15,671 nt of DNA, from contig JAFAJU010000419.1 in assembly GCA_019236035.1 (NCBI GenBank), positions 1 through 15,671 on the forward strand, read 5' to 3'. This document shows positions 1 through 7,458 of the stretch, one piece after another (the first letter of the stretch is position 1; each line of letters starts with the position of its first letter). Below the pieces are notes generated by a model, which did not search any database, was not told the origin of the DNA, and was given only the letters and a program-made list of their open reading frames with translations. The stretch comes from Verrucomicrobiota bacterium (GTDB lineage: Bacteria > Verrucomicrobiota > Verrucomicrobiia > Chthoniobacterales > JAFAMB01). The position numbers and the translations under genes are program-made.

Positions 1-291
1 AAAGATGTAAGTTTTGCTGCCATTTGAGAGATCCCAACTCTCGGCCATACCCGGCTGCGGTTCTCCGAAGCGATCGAAGCGGAGGAGTCCTTCGAAAAGA
101 GCGTAGCAAATGCGGCCCTCAAGCTGGCCGGTCACCACGGCAGGATCAATAGATTCTGGTTCGGCGCCATTGAGGATCACCAGGTCGGCGCGCTTATCCC
201 CTGAATCGCAACCGGCCGCAAAAAGCAGGACGATCAGCCCGATCGCTCGGCAGAAACACGCGGCTTTGTCCTTCGGTTCGTCACGCGCCAC
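1..291 (-). CDS. Oligopeptide ABC transporter substrate-binding lipoprotein (OppA/DppA-type, SBP family 5), 5' part only
   Basis: The first 97 codons of a gene that runs off the left edge. The protein starts with a lipoprotein signal: a charged stretch, a hydrophobic segment GLIVLLFAAG, then Cys28, the likely lipidation site. Next comes ILNGAEPESIDPAVV followed by EGRICYALFEGLLRFD and the segment PQPGMAESWDLS, which matches the conserved N-terminus of family-5 solute-binding proteins (OppA, DppA, NikA). Such proteins bind peptides or other solutes outside the membrane and deliver them to an ABC permease. The GTG at 291 is the only reasonable start between the upstream in-frame stop and the signal peptide. 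It lies 2 nt after the secG stop codon, so co-transcription and translational coupling with secG are likely. No clear Shine-Dalgarno sequence is visible. The exact substrate cannot be told from this fragment. Confidence 0.8.
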   Translation of the reverse strand, partial: MARDEPKDKAACFCRAIGLIVLLFAAGCDSGDKRADLVILNGAEPESIDPAVVTGQLEGRICYALFEGLLRFDRFGEPQPGMAESWDLSNGSKTYIF

Positions 292-293
292 GG

Positions 294-836
294 CTAGCGT
301 TGAGGGGATTCGGATGGGGCCGGAGATGACTGCTTAACGCTGGCGGCCGGGGCCGGTGTGGATTCGCTTGCTGCGCTCGGAGACGGAGAGGCTGGAACGG
401 AAGTACGGGGGGCGGACTCTGGGGAAGCGGAAGCCGCCGGAGCCGCTGGAGCCGCGGAAGCGGCTGGAGTCGCCGAAGCGGTGGTGCCGGGCGAAGCTTG
501 CGGCGACCCTGCTGTCGTCGCAGGTTTCGGGGTGGCTGAAGTCGCTGCTTTGCGTACCTCGTTCTCGAGAACGCCCACGCGCCGGTTCACGCTCTGGTGC
601 GCGGTTAGCACCGTCAGCAGCAACGTCACTGCGAAAAAAGTGCAGCCAAGATAGACTGTGGCTTTCGTCAGGACCGTCGCGGTTTGGGCGCCAAAAATGT
701 TTTCCGTCACGCCGCTGCCGAAAGCTGCTCCCAATCCCTCGTTTTTGGGCCGTTGCATCAGCACGACAAGCGTGAGCAAGACACAGACGATCACAAGGAT
801 GCCCAGCAGAATCGGAATGATAATACTCAACCACAT
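294..836 (-). CDS. secG: Preprotein translocase subunit SecG with long Ala/Pro/Ser-rich C-terminal tail
   Basis: SecG is the small accessory subunit of the SecYEG protein-export channel in the inner membrane. The 180-residue product starts MWLSIIIPILLGILVIVCVL (first membrane segment, about residues 3-27). It continues with the family signature VVLMQRPKNEGLGAAFGSG and FGAQTATVLTKAT, and a second membrane segment at about residues 55-80. Residues from about 95 to the end are low-complexity Ala, Pro, Ser and Thr, doubling the usual SecG length of roughly 75-110. In the known SecG topology this tail would lie outside the cytoplasm. The ATG at 836 was chosen because the first membrane segment begins right there; the longer open frame upstream has no SecG-like sequence. 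The gene is followed 2 nt later by the OppA-type gene and diverges from the prolyl oligopeptidase gene. Confidence 0.92.
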   Translation of the reverse strand: MWLSIIIPILLGILVIVCVLLTLVVLMQRPKNEGLGAAFGSGVTENIFGAQTATVLTKATVYLGCTFFAVTLLLTVLTAHQSVNRRVGVLENEVRKAATSATPKPATTAGSPQASPGTTASATPAASAAPAAPAASASPESAPRTSVPASPSPSAASESTPAPAASVKQSSPAPSESPQR

Positions 837-960
837 ATGAGGGCGGCAATATGGTGCGCGGTCCGCGGCTTGTAAAGTTGTCCTTTGCCCGAACGGAGGC
901 ACGGGACCGTCTCCTCCTAACGCGTTGAACTTCTGGACGTTCCGTGCTTTCGTTGGCGGC

Positions 961-3087
961 ATGCTTCGCGCCGTTATCCTGCTGGGACTAACCGGAACTG
1001 CGGCTGTCTCCCAGCCGCTCGAGTATCCGAAAGCCAAAAAAACTGATGTCGTCGACGACTATTTCGGTGTGAAAGTGCCCGATCCTTATCGTTGGCTCGA
1101 GGATACTGATTCACCGGAAACGATCGCATGGGTGAAAGCGCAAGTGGCCCTCACCTCTGCCTATTTAGAGAAACTGCCTGATCGAGAACCTTTCAAACAG
1201 CGGCTAACGAAGCTCCTGAATTATGAACGGTACACTGCGCCGAGTTGGCAGGGACATCGCTATCTCTATCGCAAGAATGACGGGCTCCAAAATCAGAGCG
1301 TCATTTACACGCTGACAGAGCTGAGCGAAACACCAAAGATTTTGTTGGATCCGAATCAACTCGCGAGCGACGGGACGATCGCGGTGACAAGCACGGAGGT
1401 CAGTGACGATAGCCGTCTGCTGGCCTACGGAATCGCAGCCAGCGGCTCGGATTGGAACGAAATCCGGGTTCGTAACATCGACGCGGAGCAGGACCTCCCG
1501 GACGTCATCAAATGGGTCAAATTTTCTGAGCCGAGCTGGACCAAAGACAGCAAGGGCTTTTTCTATGCAAAGTTCCCTGAACCAAAGGCTTCTGAGAATC
1601 AGACCTTCGCCAAGCTCGCTAATCAAAAGATGTACTACCATCGCCTGGGCGATTCCACAGACAACGATCAACTCATCTACGAACGGCCAGACGATCCGGA
1701 TCTATCCTCCAGCGGCGCTGTTTCGCACGATGGGCGATACCTGTTCGTACAAGTCAACAAAGGGACAGACGAGCGAAACTTGTTGTACTTCAAAGAGCTT
1801 GGGGACCCGATGGCACCGAAGATTGACGCTCCTTTTCAGACGATTATTGACAAGTTCGAAGCACAGCTACAGGTGGTGGGTTCAGTCGGGAGCAGGCTGT
1901 TCGTAGTGACCGATCTGGGTGCTCCGAGATATAAGGTAATCGAAATCGATCTGACAAACCCGAGCCGCGACCATTGGAAAGAAATCATTCCAGAGTCAAA
2001 AGATCTGTTGGAGGAGGCCGAGTTGGCCGGCGGGAAATTAGTGGTGAAGTACCTGGTAGACGCCAAAAATCAGCTCTTTGTATTTGATCTGGATGGGAAA
2101 AAGGTGACCGAGATTGCGCTCCCGGCACTGGGGACAGTTGGAACCTTGTCGGGCGACCCTGATCGGCCCGAGTTATTTTACATGTTCACTTCGTTCTTAT
2201 ATCCGACAACGATCTATCGGTACGACGTGAGCACCGGCCAAAATGGAGTGTTCAAAAAGCCGAACGTCGACTTCAACGCTGACGAATACGAGACGAAGCA
2301 GATATTCTACCGATCGAAGGACGGCACGAAGATCCCGATGTTTATTGTAAACAAGAAGGGAATTAAGCTCGATGGAAATAACCCCGTCTACCTGACAGGT
2401 TACGGGGGATTCAACATCTCGATCACGCCGTCTTTTTCGGCGTCCTATGTGAGCTGGATCGAAAAGGGTGGTGTCTTCGCGCTACCTAATCTGCGGGGCG
2501 GCGGAGAATACGGCCGGGAGTGGCATGAGGCGGGAATGAAGGAACACAAGCAGAATGTGTTTGATGATTTTATTGCCGCGGCCGAGACGTTGATTGATGA
2601 GAAGTACTCCAGCGCCGGGAAGATAGCTATTGTCGGCGGTTCGAATGGCGGTTTGCTGGTCGGCGCCGCACTGACCCAGCGCCCTGATCTATTCGGAGCC
2701 GCGGTGCCTGAGGTAGGCGTTCTGGATATGCTGAGATTTCAAAAGTTTACCATCGGCTGGGCCTGGCAATCCGATTATGGATCGTCTGAGACACGCGACG
2801 GGTTTCAGTATTTGATCAAGTATTCACCTCTTCATAACATTAAAATCAATAGTTGCTATCCTCCGACCCTTGTGACAACGGGTGATCATGACGACAGAGT
2901 TGTACCGGGTCACTCGTTCAAGTTTGCCGCGACCCTGCAGGCTGCGCAGGCGTGCACGAATCCGGTGCTGATTCGCATAGAAACCAAAGCTGGTCACGGC
3001 TCAGGCAAGCCGATTACCAAAGTCATCGAGGAGCAAGCTGACGTCTTGGCGTTCATGTGGGACGCTATCGATAGACTGGCTAAGTAG
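961..3087 (+). CDS. Prolyl oligopeptidase family serine peptidase (S9A), secreted
   Basis: A 708-residue serine peptidase that cleaves short peptides after proline. Residues 1-19 (MLRAVILLGLTGTAAVS, then Gln) look like a Sec signal peptide, so it probably acts in the periplasm. The N-terminal part has the family's YPKAKKTDVVDDYFGVKVPDPYRWLED motif start (PYRWLED visible), then a beta-propeller region (about 90-430), then the alpha/beta-hydrolase domain. The catalytic triad is visible: Ser561 in GGSNGG, Asp644 in DHDDRVVPGHS, and His679 in GHGSGKP, at almost the same positions as in classical prolyl oligopeptidases of about 710 residues. The ATG at 961 is preferred over an upstream TTG at 925 because it places the signal peptide at the N-terminus; the ribosome site is weak either way. 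It is transcribed away from secG and ends 55 bp before the convergent 3D-domain gene. Confidence 0.93.
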   Translation: MLRAVILLGLTGTAAVSQPLEYPKAKKTDVVDDYFGVKVPDPYRWLEDTDSPETIAWVKAQVALTSAYLEKLPDREPFKQRLTKLLNYERYTAPSWQGHRYLYRKNDGLQNQSVIYTLTELSETPKILLDPNQLASDGTIAVTSTEVSDDSRLLAYGIAASGSDWNEIRVRNIDAEQDLPDVIKWVKFSEPSWTKDSKGFFYAKFPEPKASENQTFAKLANQKMYYHRLGDSTDNDQLIYERPDDPDLSSSGAVSHDGRYLFVQVNKGTDERNLLYFKELGDPMAPKIDAPFQTIIDKFEAQLQVVGSVGSRLFVVTDLGAPRYKVIEIDLTNPSRDHWKEIIPESKDLLEEAELAGGKLVVKYLVDAKNQLFVFDLDGKKVTEIALPALGTVGTLSGDPDRPELFYMFTSFLYPTTIYRYDVSTGQNGVFKKPNVDFNADEYETKQIFYRSKDGTKIPMFIVNKKGIKLDGNNPVYLTGYGGFNISITPSFSASYVSWIEKGGVFALPNLRGGGEYGREWHEAGMKEHKQNVFDDFIAAAETLIDEKYSSAGKIAIVGGSNGGLLVGAALTQRPDLFGAAVPEVGVLDMLRFQKFTIGWAWQSDYGSSETRDGFQYLIKYSPLHNIKINSCYPPTLVTTGDHDDRVVPGHSFKFAATLQAAQACTNPVLIRIETKAGHGSGKPITKVIEEQADVLAFMWDAIDRLAK

Positions 3088-3142
3088 TTTGCTTTGAATA
3101 AGAATGGCCAAGGTCCAGAGGGTGGCAGCGCTGCACGATTCG

Positions 3143-3643
3143 CTAATAAAAGCTGCGAATTTCGGCCATCATCCGCCGGACGTGCGCATAATCGTGACGA
3201 GGTTTGAGTACATGATAGCTTTTCCAGGGATCGCCCCATTCCAGGATTTGTATCGTGACGCGACGCACGCCCCAATCGTTCATCTCTGATGGCGATGGAC
3301 AATACAGGTCGATGGTGTTGCGTCCGGCCAACGCCCAACCGTAATCGTCAACCTGATAGACCTGCCCGGTGGCGAGGATTATGAATTTGGTGCCGGCAGG
3401 CCAGCGGGCCCAATCAGCAGCAGCGCTCCGGATCGACCCGTATTCGAGAGTCGTGCCAGACGCACTGGAATTGCCGTAAGGCCGATGATCACTTTCGGTG
3501 TGAGTATAAGCGGTAGTCCGCACTTTCATGAACTGGCTGCGAGGCAACGGCGGCTCATAGGTCGGAAGGGAGCGACCTGCGCAACCAACGAAGAGAATCG
3601 ACAGCGTCGCGAATGCGACGAGGCGAACAACTGGAAACTTCAT
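3143..3643 (-). CDS. 3D domain-containing lipoprotein (double-psi beta-barrel, MltA/YabE-like)
   Basis: A 166-residue predicted lipoprotein: hydrophobic signal with lipobox LFVGC, Cys21 being the lipidated residue. The mature part carries a 3D domain, named for three conserved aspartates; these are visible as Asp77 (AAADW), Asp99 or Asp100 (YQVDDYGWA) and Asp112 (NTIDLYC). Between them is the typical PAGTKFIIL and after them the DWGVRRVTIQIL ending. 3D domains occur in lytic transglycosylase-like and resuscitation-factor proteins that act on peptidoglycan, but a stand-alone 3D domain has no proven activity here. The ATG at 3643 directly precedes the signal peptide; longer in-frame starts have unrelated sequence. 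It shares a 142-bp upstream space with the divergent D-Ala-D-Ala carboxypeptidase gene, which suggests a shared role in cell-wall turnover (inference). Confidence 0.85.
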   Translation of the reverse strand: MKFPVVRLVAFATLSILFVGCAGRSLPTYEPPLPRSQFMKVRTTAYTHTESDHRPYGNSSASGTTLEYGSIRSAAADWARWPAGTKFIILATGQVYQVDDYGWALAGRNTIDLYCPSPSEMNDWGVRRVTIQILEWGDPWKSYHVLKPRHDYAHVRRMMAEIRSFY

Positions 3644-3785
3644 GCGCGCCGATGCTACCAAACATTTTAAAAAGTTGGAATAACTTTTGTGCTGAATCCT
3701 GAAATTAGGAGCGATGCAGGCTGGCACCTGTTTCTTTGCTCGCAACGGTTGCAGGGAACTTGATTTTGTAATAAAAACGCGAGTC

Positions 3786-4793
3786 ATGCGGCAGCAATGG
3801 ATTTTATGTTTGGCGGCTATCTCGTGGATGGGTTGTGCAACCGGCGAACGGTGTTTCGCTCGCGATCCAGAAGTGCGCCGAGCTTTACCGATCGATCGAA
3901 CGCCGTCTGCGGATACTTCGCCGCCGGCAGTCGATTCCGCTCCGTCTGCAGGTTCTGCAAGGTCAGTTTCCAGCACGACTGTGGGCCAAACGCCCCAGTC
4001 GATGTCGGCGCTACCTGTTTACCCACCAAGTGCTCCGGCGACGATCGCGAGTTCCGCGATCATGATTGATGCAAGGACCGGCGCAGTCCTTTTTTTTAAG
4101 AATCCAGATATCCCGCGGCCGGTGGCCAGCACCCAGAAGCTTTTAACGGCTTTGTTGATTGCGGAACATGGGGGTCTGGATAATAGCGTCCGGGTGTCTC
4201 CGGAGGACTGTGCAGTCGAACCGACGAAACTTGGGTTCAGGCCGGGCGAAGTCTATACGAAAAGACAACTATTGGCTGCGATGCTGGTGCATAGCTGTAA
4301 CGATGCGGCAGTTTGCCTGGCGCGTAACGACGCCGGAAGCGTAGGTTCGTTCGCCGCGATAATGAACTCCAAGGCGGCTGCGCTGGGAGCCGCGAACAGC
4401 CATTTTGTCAATCCTAATGGTCTCCCCAGACCGGGACAATTCTCCACTGCGCGTGACATGTCGCGAATAGCTTTTGCCGCCTATCACAACCCGACACTGC
4501 GGGAGTTCATGCGATTGCCGGGTCTGACTTTTACTTATAGTTCAGGTCGCAGGCGTTATCTCGAGCCGACAAATAAGCTCGTGACGCGATCTGCGATGTT
4601 TACCGGAATGAAAACAGGTTACACCGAGCTGAGCGGTCGATGCCTGGTTTCGAGCGCTTCCAATGGCAGCAACGATGTTATCCTCGTCCAACTCGGCGGA
4701 ACTCATCATCTGCTGTTTGACGATGCGCAAAGGCTGTTGCTCTGGGGGTTGGAACGAAGGGCGGGCACGCCGGCTTTCGCTGCGGTCCGGTAG
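3786..4793 (+). CDS. D-alanyl-D-alanine carboxypeptidase (peptidase S11, PBP5/6 type)
   Basis: A 335-residue low-molecular-weight penicillin-binding protein that removes the terminal D-Ala from peptidoglycan stem peptides. All three active-site motifs are present: SxxK as S115-T-Q-K118 (RPVASTQKLLTALL), SxN as S170-C-N172, and KTG at 276-278 (GMKTGYTELSGRCLV). The N-terminus MRQQWILCLAAISWMGC is a signal sequence that may be processed as a lipoprotein at Cys17. A Pro/Ser-rich linker (about 30-85) precedes the catalytic domain. The C-terminal PBP5 beta-domain and amphipathic anchor are absent, so membrane attachment would rely on the N-terminus. I chose the ATG at 3786 for the signal peptide. 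An earlier in-frame ATG at 3714 has AGGAG only 2 nt away, too close for a normal ribosome site, and would put 24 residues before the signal. Confidence 0.9.
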   Translation: MRQQWILCLAAISWMGCATGERCFARDPEVRRALPIDRTPSADTSPPAVDSAPSAGSARSVSSTTVGQTPQSMSALPVYPPSAPATIASSAIMIDARTGAVLFFKNPDIPRPVASTQKLLTALLIAEHGGLDNSVRVSPEDCAVEPTKLGFRPGEVYTKRQLLAAMLVHSCNDAAVCLARNDAGSVGSFAAIMNSKAAALGAANSHFVNPNGLPRPGQFSTARDMSRIAFAAYHNPTLREFMRLPGLTFTYSSGRRRYLEPTNKLVTRSAMFTGMKTGYTELSGRCLVSSASNGSNDVILVQLGGTHHLLFDDAQRLLLWGLERRAGTPAFAAVR

Positions 4794-4812
4794 GGTTGAT
4801 GGGGCATCACCA

Positions 4813-4910
4813 AAGTAGCATAGGCATCCTGCCTGTCGGGCGCGTTGCGTGGCGTGCGAAGAAAGGCTGGAGGCTTATGCGACGAGACAGGCTGAAAGCT
4901 TATGCTACTT
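4813..4910. repeat. Imperfect inverted repeat, 25-bp arms (AAGTAGCATA...CTGTC type)
   Basis: The arm at 4813-4837 begins AAGTAGCATAGGCATCC and ends GCCTGTC. The arm at 4886-4910 is its reverse complement with about 5 mismatches in the middle. Inside, a GGCTGGAGGCTTATGC stretch at 4865-4880 is repeated as GGCTGAAAGCTTATGC at 4890-4905. The right arm overlaps the first base of the TAA of the HAD gene. It fills the space between two convergent genes. It looks like a small palindromic repeat of the REP/MITE kind and may also act as a terminator, although no T-run follows it. Confidence 0.75.
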
Positions 4911-5491
4911 TACCGGCCAACAACGGCATAGTCCATTCCGGCCGCGGTGGCGGCTTCAAAACCGGCTGGACTATCCTCCAGCACCAGGCAGTCGGAAGGC
5001 GGTACGCCCATCCGGCGGGCGGCCTCGAGGAAAATGTCAGGGAACGGTTTCCCATGTGCAACCTGTTCGCTAGTGACGATCACCGAAAAAAAATCCTGAA
5101 ATCCGATTGCATCCAAAGTCTTGGACACGACAGGCAGGATACCTCCGGAGGCCACCGAGACCTTCGCAAACTTGGCGACCTGGCGCGCGAAATCGGCAAC
5201 TTCCGGAATCGGTCGAATTTCTTCGATTCGTTGCACGTAGAGGTCCTCTTTTTCGGTGGCGATCATTTCGGGATCGAGTGAAGTACCGAAGCGCTCGTTC
5301 AAAAACTGGACCATCTTGCGGCTTGGCCATCCGCCAAGCTTGTAAAATAATTCTTCCGGGATTTGGCCCCCATGCTTTCGTACCGTGTCGGCCCAGGCCA
5401 GGTAATGGACCGGCATAGAGTCGGCCAAGGTGCCATCGCAATCGAAGATATAGCCTGCGTATTCCTTTGCGGGCGGTGTAAAGACTGTCAT
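4910..5491 (-). CDS. HAD-superfamily hydrolase, beta-phosphoglucomutase / YqaB-like (subfamily IA)
   Basis: A 193-residue cytoplasmic HAD phosphatase. All four motifs can be read: motif I DCDGTLADS with nucleophile Asp17 and acid/base Asp19; motif II Ser115 in SVASGG; motif III Lys148 in HGKPFPDIF; motif IV Glu172-Asp173 in LEDSPAG. A small helical cap (about residues 25-95) lies between motifs I and II. Length and the GGWPSRK region fit the YqaB/beta-phosphoglucomutase-like group, which dephosphorylates small sugar phosphates such as fructose 1-phosphate; the actual substrate is not determined by the sequence. The ATG at 5491 is unambiguous. It is convergent with the carboxypeptidase gene and its stop codon touches the palindromic repeat 4813-4910. 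It diverges from ilvN across a 284-bp space. Confidence 0.88.
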   Translation of the reverse strand: MTVFTPPAKEYAGYIFDCDGTLADSMPVHYLAWADTVRKHGGQIPEELFYKLGGWPSRKMVQFLNERFGTSLDPEMIATEKEDLYVQRIEEIRPIPEVADFARQVAKFAKVSVASGGILPVVSKTLDAIGFQDFFSVIVTSEQVAHGKPFPDIFLEAARRMGVPPSDCLVLEDSPAGFEAATAAGMDYAVVGR

Positions 5492-5520
5492 AAGAGAGCC
5501 GGGGACAGTTGCACGCCTTT

Positions 5521-5616
5521 AGAATCCTTGAAAGGCAAAACGTGTTGCAGACAAGTCAAGTTCTATTCCGGCGTATATGCGCTAGCGTCGTGGTGGTTTT
5601 GCCTTTCAAGGATTCT
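5521..5616. repeat. Perfect 21-bp inverted repeat around a 54-bp spacer, in the space upstream of ilvN
   Basis: The arm 5521-5541 starts AGAATCCTTGAAAGG and ends CAAAAC. The arm 5596-5616 is its exact reverse complement. It occupies most of the 284-bp gap between the divergent HAD gene (start 5491) and ilvN (start 5776). I see no flanking direct duplication, no T-run and no credible gene in this gap. It could be a small mobile-element remnant or the stem of a long RNA hairpin. Confidence 0.8.
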
Positions 5617-5753
5617 CCGAGGCCGCTCAACCCTGCTGCGCCACGCCCAGCGCTATCAACTGCCCAAACCACTCGCTCGTCTGAGGCGCGGCCTCGCTAG
5701 AGATAGGAAAAGCGACTCATTGCAGAATTTTTATTGATTTTAGACGCTTTCCC

Positions 5754-5770
5754 GGGATGATCTCTATCCC
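5754..5770 (+). promoter_or_regulatory. Short hairpin just upstream of the ilvN start codon
   Basis: GGGAT at 5754-5758 can pair with ATCCC at 5766-5770 over a 7-nt loop, ending 5 nt before the ilvN ATG. This is where a Shine-Dalgarno sequence would normally sit, and none is otherwise obvious, so it could influence initiation. A 5-bp stem is weak evidence. Confidence 0.25.
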
Positions 5771-5775
5771 TTGTT

Positions 5776-6252
5776 ATGCGTCACACGATCTCAGTACTGG
5801 TTGAAAACAAGTTCGGCGTTCTGGCTCGAATCGCCGGCATGTTCAGCGGGCGAGGATTCAACATCGATAGTCTGAATGTTGCGCCGACCAATGACCCTTC
5901 TGCTTCCAGAATGACGATCGTAGTACGTGGAGATGACACGGTTCTCGAGCAAGTCACAAAACAGTTGAACAAGCTCGTTGACGTGATTGAAATCCAGGAT
6001 TTCAGGGATGGAGATTATGTTGACCGTGAATTGGTCATGCTCCGGGTCAACGCCGATTCCGAGAATCGATCGGAGGTCATGCAGATCTGCGACATTTTTC
6101 GGGCAAAAATAGTCGACGTTCAACCAAAGCGTCTCGCCATCGAAATTACTGGGAATGAAAGCAAGATCAGTAAGTTTCTAAGACTAATGGAAAACTTTGG
6201 CATCAGCGACTTGACGCGTACCGGCAAGGTCGCTATGGCCCGAGTCGAATGA
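5776..6252 (+). CDS. ilvN: Acetolactate synthase small (regulatory) subunit
   Basis: The 158-residue regulatory subunit of acetohydroxyacid synthase. It activates the IlvB-type catalytic subunit and confers valine feedback inhibition in isoleucine, valine and leucine synthesis. An N-terminal ACT domain is plain: HTISVLVENKFGVLARIAGMF, GRGFNIDSLNVAPT, SRMTIVV, then QLNKLVDVIEIQDF. A C-terminal domain follows (ELVMLRVNA to FLRLMENFGISDLTRTGKVAM). Length is normal for the family (about 160). The ATG at 5776 begins the ACT domain directly. It is followed 81 bp later by ilvC in the same direction, so the two are probably one transcript. The large subunit gene ilvB, often immediately upstream, is not in the window; instead a 284-bp space with an inverted repeat precedes the gene. 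ilvH is an equivalent name. Confidence 0.94.
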   Translation: MRHTISVLVENKFGVLARIAGMFSGRGFNIDSLNVAPTNDPSASRMTIVVRGDDTVLEQVTKQLNKLVDVIEIQDFRDGDYVDRELVMLRVNADSENRSEVMQICDIFRAKIVDVQPKRLAIEITGNESKISKFLRLMENFGISDLTRTGKVAMARVE

Positions 6253-6333
6253 TCCCTTTAACGAAAAATCGACAACAAGAGGTATACCCCGGAATCGCGG
6301 TTTCCATTTCGGAAGTCAGGTTCAACTAAAGTT

Positions 6334-7359
6334 ATGGCAGCAAAAGTCTACACGGATAAGGACGCCGATCTCGCGAACCTCAACGGAAAAGTGTGTGCAG
6401 TCATCGGATTCGGCTCACAAGGGCACTCGCATGCCCTCAACCTCAAAGACAGTGGTGTAGAAGTGGTGGTTGGCCTGTACAAAGGAAGTAAATCTGCCCC
6501 GGTCGCCCAGGAACATGGTTTTCCGGTGCTGGATGTCAGCGAAGCGGTCCAGAAGGCTGATATCATCTTTTTTGCGACCCCAGATCTCAAGAGCGCGTCG
6601 ATCTATGAAACCGAGGTGGCGCCTCACCTGAAAAAAGGCAAAGCGCTTCTTTTCAGCCATGGCTTTGCGATTCATTTCAAGACCATCGTACCGCCCGCGG
6701 ATGTGGACGTGATAATGGTGGCGCCGAAGGGTCCGGGACACATCGTACGGCGGCAATACCTCGAAGGCAAAGGGGTGCCGGCGCTGATCGCGGTTTACCA
6801 AAACCCGTCCAAACAAGCGAAGAAGCTGGCGTTGGCGTGGGCGAAGGGAATTGGTGCGACTCGAGCCGGCGTACTGGAAACTACATTCAAAGAGGAGACC
6901 GAGACCGACCTCTTCGGGGAGCAGACGGTCCTTTGCGGCGGTTTAACCTCGCTGGTCCAAAACGGGTTCGAAATTCTCGTGGAAGCCGGCTACCAGCCGG
7001 AGATGGCCTACTTCGAGTGCTTGCACGAGTTGAAATTGATTGTTGACCTTATGTATGAATCCGGCATCGCAGGCATGCGATTCTCCATATCCGAGACCGC
7101 GAAGTGGGGCGATGTCTCAGTTGGGCCGACGGTGATCGACAGTTCGGTGAAAAAGAAAATGCAGAAGGCGCTTAAGGAAATCCAGAACGGAAAATTTGCT
7201 AAGGGCTGGATCGCCGAATACGCAGCCGGCTTGCCCAAATACAAAAAACTACTGAAGGATGGCGAAAAACATTCGATCGAGAAGACTGGTGAACGTCTGC
7301 GCGGACTGATGCCCTGGATTCAGAAGAAGAATATCAAGGGTGCGCAAGCCGCCTATTAG
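6334..7359 (+). CDS. ilvC: Ketol-acid reductoisomerase, class I
   Basis: A 341-residue enzyme converting acetolactate or acetohydroxybutyrate to the dihydroxy acids of valine and isoleucine synthesis with NAD(P)H and Mg2+. The Rossmann domain shows GFGSQGHSHALNLKDSGV (about 25-42), then the cofactor loop GLYKGSKS (48-54) and SHGFAIHF. The all-helical C-terminal domain has the metal ligands Asp192 and Glu196 (ETDLFGEQTVLCGG), Glu228 and Glu232 (FECLHELKLIVDL), and Ser253 (SISETAKWGD). Length fits class I (about 330-340). The loop Arg common after Leu in NADPH-dependent enzymes is Tyr49 here, while Ser52 and Ser54 are kept. The ATG at 6334 starts the typical KVYTDKDADL segment. No strong ribosome site is visible. 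Co-directional with ilvN. Confidence 0.96.
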   Translation: MAAKVYTDKDADLANLNGKVCAVIGFGSQGHSHALNLKDSGVEVVVGLYKGSKSAPVAQEHGFPVLDVSEAVQKADIIFFATPDLKSASIYETEVAPHLKKGKALLFSHGFAIHFKTIVPPADVDVIMVAPKGPGHIVRRQYLEGKGVPALIAVYQNPSKQAKKLALAWAKGIGATRAGVLETTFKEETETDLFGEQTVLCGGLTSLVQNGFEILVEAGYQPEMAYFECLHELKLIVDLMYESGIAGMRFSISETAKWGDVSVGPTVIDSSVKKKMQKALKEIQNGKFAKGWIAEYAAGLPKYKKLLKDGEKHSIEKTGERLRGLMPWIQKKNIKGAQAAY

Positions 7360-7362
7360 AAC

Positions 7363-7398
7363 GTGAACGCCGAGAACGCCAGCATCGCCGCGAACGCC
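7363..7398. repeat. Four tandem 9-bp units (GNGAACGCC type) after ilvC
   Basis: Units GTGAACGCC, GAGAACGCC, AGCATCGCC and GCGAACGCC follow each other directly, beginning 3 nt after the ilvC stop codon. The unit length is a multiple of three but no gene is seen here. The array is short and of unknown role. Confidence 0.6.
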
Positions 7399-7458
7399 GG
7401 GAAGTGAGAACCTGTTTGCAAGAGCTGCCCGCGCTTCTCAGTGTCTAAAGTCGCAAGG

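Noticed and set aside
3088..3142. GCAGCGCTGC palindrome (3125-3134) between convergent genes as terminator
   Set aside because: A 10-bp self-palindrome without a loop cannot form a stable RNA hairpin, and no T-run follows.
3714..3785. Earlier start (ATG 3714) for the D-Ala-D-Ala carboxypeptidase
   Set aside because: AGGAG is only 2 nt from it, and it would place 24 residues before a complete signal sequence that begins at the 3786 ATG.
4088..4100. Run of T before AAG in the carboxypeptidase gene as a programmed frameshift site
   Set aside because: The zero frame continues normally through all three active-site motifs, and no alternative frame gives a meaningful product.
4796..5281. Plus-strand frame over the HAD gene
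   Set aside because: It is a shadow: the minus strand encodes all four HAD motifs across the same bases.
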